Shown: piece by piece, positions 6,395 through 9,570 of the stretch
Numbering within the stretch: the stretch's first letter is position 1
How the letters are laid out: each line of letters begins with the position of its first letter
Assembly (NCBI GenBank): GCA_043781315.1
Contig: JAYWBR010000459.1
Span: forward strand, 1-9,570
Direction: 5' to 3'
Origin: CAIQOK01 sp043781315
GTDB taxonomy: Bacteria > Verrucomicrobiota > Verrucomicrobiia > Limisphaerales > CAIQOK01
DNA length: 9,570 nt
Notes under the pieces: generated by a model
What the model was told of the DNA's origin: nothing
Databases searched by the model: none
The model's input: only the letters and a program-made list of their open reading frames with translations
Position numbers and translations under genes: made by a program

Positions 6395-8215
6395 TCAATC
6401 AGCCTGCGGTGCAACGCGGCGTTCGGTTTGTTGCCGGGGTTGCGCGATGCGTTCAATGACAAAACTTCCGAGGATGAGGTAATCCATTTCGGTGTTCATG
6501 AAACAGCGGTAGGCATCGTCGGGCGTGCAGACAATCGGCTCGCCACGCACGTTGAAGGAAGTGTTCACCAGCACCCCGCAACCGGTCGCCTGCTCGAAGC
6601 GCATGAGCAAATCGTAGAGCAGCGGATTGCCCGCGCGCGCGACGGTCTGGATGCGCGCCGAGTAGTCCACATGCGTGATCGCTGGCAAGGACGAGCGGAT
6701 TTCCTTGAGCCGATCCAAGCCTTGCATCGTTGCCGAAACTTCGCGGCACAATTCTTTTTTGACCGGCGCGACCAGCAGCATGTACGGCGATTCGACATCG
6801 AGTTCAAAATAATCGGCCACGCGTTCGCGACGGACGATGGGTGCAAACGGCCGGAACGACTCGCGAAACTTCACCTTCAAGTTCATCACCGATTGCATCT
6901 TCGTCGAACGGGCGTCGCCGAGAATCGAGCGGTTGCCCAAGGCGCGCGGGCCGAATTCCATCCGCCCCTGAAACCAGCCGATGACTTTTTCCGCTTGCAA
7001 CAAACCCACGGTAAAGTCCAGCAATGCGGACGTTTTCACCTTTTGATAAACCGCGCCGTGCGAGCGCAGCACGGTTTCAATCTCGTCGTCGGAAAATTCC
7101 GGGCCGAGCAAGGACGCCTGCATGGAATCCGCCGGCTCAACGGGGCGGGGATTTTCCGGCGACGCATACCACGCCGCCAACGCCGCGCCCAGCGCGCCGC
7201 CGGCATCGCCCGCCGCCGGTTGAATCCAGAGACGATCAAAGATTTTTTCCCGGAGAATGATTCCGTTCGCCACGCAGTTCAGTGCGACGCCGCCCGCGAG
7301 GCAGAGGTTTTTCTGACTGGTGATTTCACGGGCGTGCCGCGCGAGCAACACCATGATTTCCTCGGTGACGACTTGGATTGAACGCGCCACATCCATGTGG
7401 CGTTGCTGGATTTTCTCCTCCGACCCGCGCGGCGGCCCGCCGAACAACTGGTGAAACTTTCCATTCGTCATCGTGGTGCCGCTGAGAAAATTGAAGTGAT
7501 CGAGGTTCAGCCGGAACGAGCCGTCGGGCTTGATGTCCATTAACTCGCGGCGGATGGCGTCGGCAAATTTCGGTTCACCGTACGGCGCGAGGCCCATGAG
7601 TTTGTATTCGCCGGAGTTGATGCGGAAACCGCAGTAGTCGGTGAACGCGGAATAAACCAGGCCGAGCGAGTGCGGAAAGCGCAGCTCCTTCAGCATTTTA
7701 ATTTCCCGCCCGCGTCCGACCCCGATGGTCGTGGTCGCCCATTCGCCCACGCCGTCAATGGTGAGAATCGCCGCCTCGTCAAACGGCGACGGATAAAACG
7801 CGCTGGCCGCGTGCGACTGGTGATGCTCGGTGAAAAGAATCTGGCAATCCGGCCACAGTTCCGGCAGCTCCGCGCGGATGGCTTTGCGGAGATCGAGTTT
7901 TTCGCCGAGCCAGTTGGAAAGCGTCGTGGGAAAAGTCCGCCAACCGCCGGGTGCCACGGCCAGATACGTTTCCAGCAGGCGCGTGAACTTCAAAATAGGT
8001 TTGTCGTAGAAGACCACCGCGTCCAGTTGCGCCGGCTTCAAGCCCGCGTGGCGGAGACAAAATTGCACGGCTTGCTGCGGGAAGTCCGAGTCGTTCTTCT
8101 TGCGGGTGAAGCGCTCCTCCTGCGCGGCGCAAACAATTTTTCCATCACGCACCAACGCCGCCGCCGAGTCGTGGTAGTACGCCGAGAGACCAAGGATGTT
8201 GCGCGGCGCGGCCAT
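6395..8215 (-). CDS. NodU/CmcH/SxtI-type O-carbamoyltransferase
   Basis: This 606-aa protein has both domains of the family. The N-terminal Kae1-like domain shows 'GLSAYYHDSAAAL' (9-21), 'EERFTRKKND' (33-42), the metal-site motif 'EHHQSHAASAF' (His131, His135), 'DGVGEW' (Asp154), 'GEYKLMGLAPYG' (202-213), 'LAGGVALNCVANG' (306-318) and 'GDAGGALGAAL' (336-346). The C-terminal domain has 'GRMEFGPRALGNRSILGDAR' (417-436), 'FRPFAPIV' (454-461) and 'NTSFNVRGEPIVCTP' (551-565). Enzymes of this family use carbamoyl phosphate and ATP, through carbamoyl adenylate, to carbamoylate a hydroxyl group on an antibiotic, Nod factor, toxin or glycan. The acceptor here is unknown. All expected metal and nucleotide motifs are intact and the length is normal, so it should be active. 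The ATG at 8215 follows the upstream stop by 3 nt (TGAGGCATG). Confidence 0.95.
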   Translation of the reverse strand: MAAPRNILGLSAYYHDSAAALVRDGKIVCAAQEERFTRKKNDSDFPQQAVQFCLRHAGLKPAQLDAVVFYDKPILKFTRLLETYLAVAPGGWRTFPTTLSNWLGEKLDLRKAIRAELPELWPDCQILFTEHHQSHAASAFYPSPFDEAAILTIDGVGEWATTTIGVGRGREIKMLKELRFPHSLGLVYSAFTDYCGFRINSGEYKLMGLAPYGEPKFADAIRRELMDIKPDGSFRLNLDHFNFLSGTTMTNGKFHQLFGGPPRGSEEKIQQRHMDVARSIQVVTEEIMVLLARHAREITSQKNLCLAGGVALNCVANGIILREKIFDRLWIQPAAGDAGGALGAALAAWYASPENPRPVEPADSMQASLLGPEFSDDEIETVLRSHGAVYQKVKTSALLDFTVGLLQAEKVIGWFQGRMEFGPRALGNRSILGDARSTKMQSVMNLKVKFRESFRPFAPIVRRERVADYFELDVESPYMLLVAPVKKELCREVSATMQGLDRLKEIRSSLPAITHVDYSARIQTVARAGNPLLYDLLMRFEQATGCGVLVNTSFNVRGEPIVCTPDDAYRCFMNTEMDYLILGSFVIERIAQPRQQTERRVAPQAD

Positions 8216-8218
8216 GCC

Positions 8219-8371
8219 TCACAAAAACGGATAGAGCGCCCAGGTGATGCCCGAACTGGCGGTGAAGATCAAAATGACGCCGAGCAGCAGCAGCACGACG
8301 ATCAGCGGAATGAGCCACCATTTTTTCTCCTGTCGGGAGAATTTTAAAAATTCTTTGAGCAGCGACCACAT
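8219..8371 (-). CDS. DUF5989/SxtK-type small membrane protein, first copy
   Basis: This 50-aa protein begins MWSLLKEFLKFS, then 'RQEKKWWLIPL' (13-23), a hydrophobic helix (about 20-36) and the tail WALYPFL. It is the same length as the copy at 5814-5966 and shares the 11-residue core and the YP near the C-terminus. It is the first gene of the operon, with its stop codon 3 nt before the carbamoyltransferase start, so the two are probably co-translated. The family is a known neighbour of SxtI/SxtJ-type genes but has no established activity. A small inner-membrane anchor or partner subunit is the natural inference. No Shine-Dalgarno lies within the usual distance of the ATG at 8371. Confidence 0.9.
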   Translation of the reverse strand: MWSLLKEFLKFSRQEKKWWLIPLIVVLLLLGVILIFTASSGITWALYPFL

Positions 8372-8474
8372 GTGATGCCCGGAAGTTAGAAGCTCCACCT
8401 GCGGGTGGCAATGGCAAACCGGGTTTTGAAGCCAAGCGTGAGGGATTATTTTCCCGGCGAGTTCACCGACGCTT

Positions 8475-8503
8475 TTGACATTCCCCGGCCCGCTCTCTAA
8501 TTT
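8475..8503 (+). promoter_or_regulatory. Promoter of the HIT-family gene, possibly giving a leaderless mRNA
   Basis: A perfect -35 hexamer TTGACA (8475-8480) is followed after 17 bp by TAATTT (8498-8503); a TCTAAT reading at 8496-8501 (5/6, 15-bp spacer) is the alternative. Either one places the start of transcription within a base or two of the ATG at 8510. Confidence 0.6.
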
Positions 8504-8509
8504 GGCGGC

Positions 8510-8995
8510 ATGGAACCACTGCACGCCCCGTGGCGAATCGAATACATCCTCGCACCCAAGCCTGTGCTGGAGCAAAGCATCTTCACCACCATCGCGCAGT
8601 CCAGCGATGACGAGGCCAACCATGTCGTCGCCCGCGACAAGACCTGCTACGCGTTGCTCAACAAATATCCCTACACCGGCGGGCATTTGATGGTCGTGCC
8701 CTACAAACAAACGCACGACCTGAACGGCCTGACCGAGGAGGAGATGGCCGACTTGATGAAGCTCACGCGCCGCTGTCAGAACGCGCTGACTAAGGTGATG
8801 AAGCCCGACGGTTTCAACCTCGGCGTCAACCTCGGCAAATGCGCCGGCGCGGGCATCGCCGAGCATCTGCACATTCACATCGTCCCGCGCTGGAACGGCG
8901 ACACCAACTTCATGCCCGTCCTCGCCAGCACCACCGTTGTCCCGCAGGCGTTGAGCGAACTGGCGGCCAAAATCCGTGCAGCGCTCGCGGAGTGA
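8510..8995 (+). CDS. HIT-family protein (Ap4A phosphorylase/hydrolase-like)
   Basis: This 161-aa protein opens with 'MEPLHAPWRIEYI', the typical N-terminus of the Ap4A-phosphorylase-like branch of HIT proteins, which fixes the start at 8510. It continues with 'LLNKYPYTGGHLMVVPYKQ' (49-67) and ends with the histidine triad 'EHLHIHIVPRWNGDTNFMPV' (His119, His121, His123). The central histidine is the expected nucleophile that attacks a nucleotide alpha-phosphate. Members cleave dinucleoside polyphosphates such as Ap4A or related nucleotide conjugates in the cytoplasm. The Cys-X-X-Cys commonly found near residues 22-26 in this branch is absent ('EQSIFTT'), so a zinc site there is probably missing. 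It is divergent from the carbamoyltransferase operon across 138 bp and transcribed from its own strong promoter. Exact substrate is uncertain. Confidence 0.93.
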   Translation: MEPLHAPWRIEYILAPKPVLEQSIFTTIAQSSDDEANHVVARDKTCYALLNKYPYTGGHLMVVPYKQTHDLNGLTEEEMADLMKLTRRCQNALTKVMKPDGFNLGVNLGKCAGAGIAEHLHIHIVPRWNGDTNFMPVLASTTVVPQALSELAAKIRAALAE

Positions 8996-9021
8996 TCGCA
9001 GCATCTGTCACCAAGAACAAT

Positions 9022-9082
9022 CCGGTAGGGCGGCGCTGCCGCGACGCCTCGGGAAAGCCGAGCGGCAGCCCGGCCCTACCGG
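9022..9082. repeat. REP-like inverted repeat downstream of the HIT gene
   Basis: CCGGTAGGGC (9022-9031) pairs with GCCCTACCGG (9073-9082) and, after three unmatched bases, GCTGCCGC (9035-9042) pairs with GCGGCAGC (9062-9069). The loop can form a further 5-bp stem (CTCGG 9048-9052 with CCGAG 9058-9062). It starts 26 bp after the HIT stop. It has no T-tract, so it looks like a dispersed palindromic repeat and not a standard terminator, though it may still stabilise the mRNA end. Confidence 0.75.
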
Positions 9083-9121
9083 CCAAGCGGGCGCCATGGC
9101 GAGGGTAATTCGGCGTGCGTC

Positions 9122-9156
9122 TTGAAACTGTCTTGATTCGCCTGACAATTCCTGTC
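9122..9156 (+). promoter_or_regulatory. Candidate promoter of the ECF sigma gene with a small dyad
   Basis: TTGAAA (9122-9127) and GACAAT (9144-9149) are spaced by 16 bp, about 40 bp before the GTG start. The -10 region also forms a short dyad, GACA-N5-TGTC (9144-9156), which could be a regulator site or chance. Confidence 0.33.
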
Positions 9157-9188
9157 GGATTTCTTCGGCGGCGGGTACTCTCCTGCGA

Positions 9189-9570
9189 GTGAACGATCAA
9201 ACCGACCAGCAACTCCTGCGCGACTACGCCGAACGCCATTCCGAAGCCGCGTTTGCCGCCCTCGTCCACCGCTATGTTGATCTGGTTTATTCGGCCGCCA
9301 TCCGGATGGTTTGCGATCCGCACGCCGCCAAGGACGTGACGCAAAGCGTCTTTGTCGTGCTGGCTCAAAATGCCCGCCAACTCAGCGACCGCCCGACGCT
9401 GGCGGGCTGGTTGCACAACACGGCCAGAAACCTCGCGGCGAAAACCGTTCGCTCGGAGGTGCGCCGCCGCGCCCGCGAACAGGAGGCTGCCGTCATGAAT
9501 GAATTGCTTTCCGCCCACCCCGACGCCAGCTGGGAACACATTGCTCCGCATCTCGACGATGCACTGGGCG
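9189..9570 (+). CDS. ECF-type RNA polymerase sigma factor, N-terminal part (truncated by window edge)
   Basis: The frame from GTG at 9189 is open to the window edge (127 residues). It reads NDQTDQQLLRDYAERHSEAA, then a sigma-70 region 2 ('FAALVHRYVDLVYSAAIRMV', 22-41; 'AKDVTQSVFVVLAQNARQL', 47-65; 'GWLHNTARNLAAKTVRSEV', 73-91). This fits core-RNAP binding (2.1-2.2) and -10 recognition (2.3-2.4). The linker 'EQEAAVMNELLSAHPDASWE' leads toward region 4, which lies outside the window. Members of this type are abundant in Verrucomicrobiota and usually redirect transcription in response to envelope or other signals. GTG is chosen because the family N-terminus begins there and no in-frame ATG precedes it. 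No anti-sigma gene is visible. Targets are unknown. Confidence 0.9.
   Translation, partial: MNDQTDQQLLRDYAERHSEAAFAALVHRYVDLVYSAAIRMVCDPHAAKDVTQSVFVVLAQNARQLSDRPTLAGWLHNTARNLAAKTVRSEVRRRAREQEAAVMNELLSAHPDASWEHIAPHLDDALG

Noticed and set aside
8338..8354. AT-rich palindrome AGAATTTT-A-AAAATTCT
   Set aside because: It lies in the DUF5989-type coding sequence and follows from Phe, Leu and Lys codons of a conserved region; no reason to call it an operator.
5814..8371. Saxitoxin biosynthesis cluster
   Set aside because: Only the SxtI/J/K-like set is present; no polyketide synthase-like, amidinotransferase or oxygenase genes are in the window, and this set is found widely outside toxin clusters.

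Overview
The window is a GC-rich bacterial segment that most resembles Verrucomicrobiota of the Pedosphaera/Limisphaerales type. This is inferred from three protein types: a pseudopilin with an H-X9-DG motif, an ECF sigma factor of the 'RDYAERHSEAAFAALV' kind, and a large SGNH hydrolase carrying TPRs. Almost no start codon has a Shine-Dalgarno sequence, and the gaps between genes are full of long inverted repeats. No database search was possible, so the taxonomy is a judgement from sequence.

Layout. At the left edge a truncated minus-strand gene (1-509) encodes the N-terminal half of an SGNH-hydrolase-like membrane protein. A gap of about 390 bp with a 114-bp inverted repeat separates it from a plus-strand pseudopilin-like gene (902-1705), which ends in a clear intrinsic terminator. 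A gap of about 420 bp then holds a symmetrical multi-hairpin palindrome. Next is a 704-aa SGNH hydrolase/TPR protein (2127-4241), a paralogue of the left-edge gene; an 18-bp perfect inverted repeat overlaps its stop codon. Convergent to it is a minus-strand sugar-porter MFS gene (4320-5678).

The core is a tight minus-strand operon, read right to left: a small membrane protein of the DUF5989/SxtK type (8219-8371), a NodU/CmcH/SxtI-type carbamoyltransferase (6395-8215), an SxtJ-like membrane protein (5992-6393), and a second DUF5989-type protein (5814-5966). Spacings are 3, 1 and 25 nt, so the genes are probably co-translated. Two of the small genes are too short for routine ORF calling.

Divergent from this operon is a HIT-family nucleotide phosphorylase/hydrolase (8510-8995) with a promoter so close that the mRNA may be leaderless. 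After another REP-like hairpin, the window ends inside an ECF sigma factor gene (9189 onward).

How the genes may work together. The carbamoyltransferase plus its SxtJ/DUF5989 membrane partners looks like a membrane-associated unit that carbamoylates an unknown hydroxylated substrate. The membrane-anchored SGNH/TPR proteins nearby could modify the same envelope or exported molecule. This functional link is inference. No other saxitoxin-type genes are present, so toxin synthesis is not suggested.
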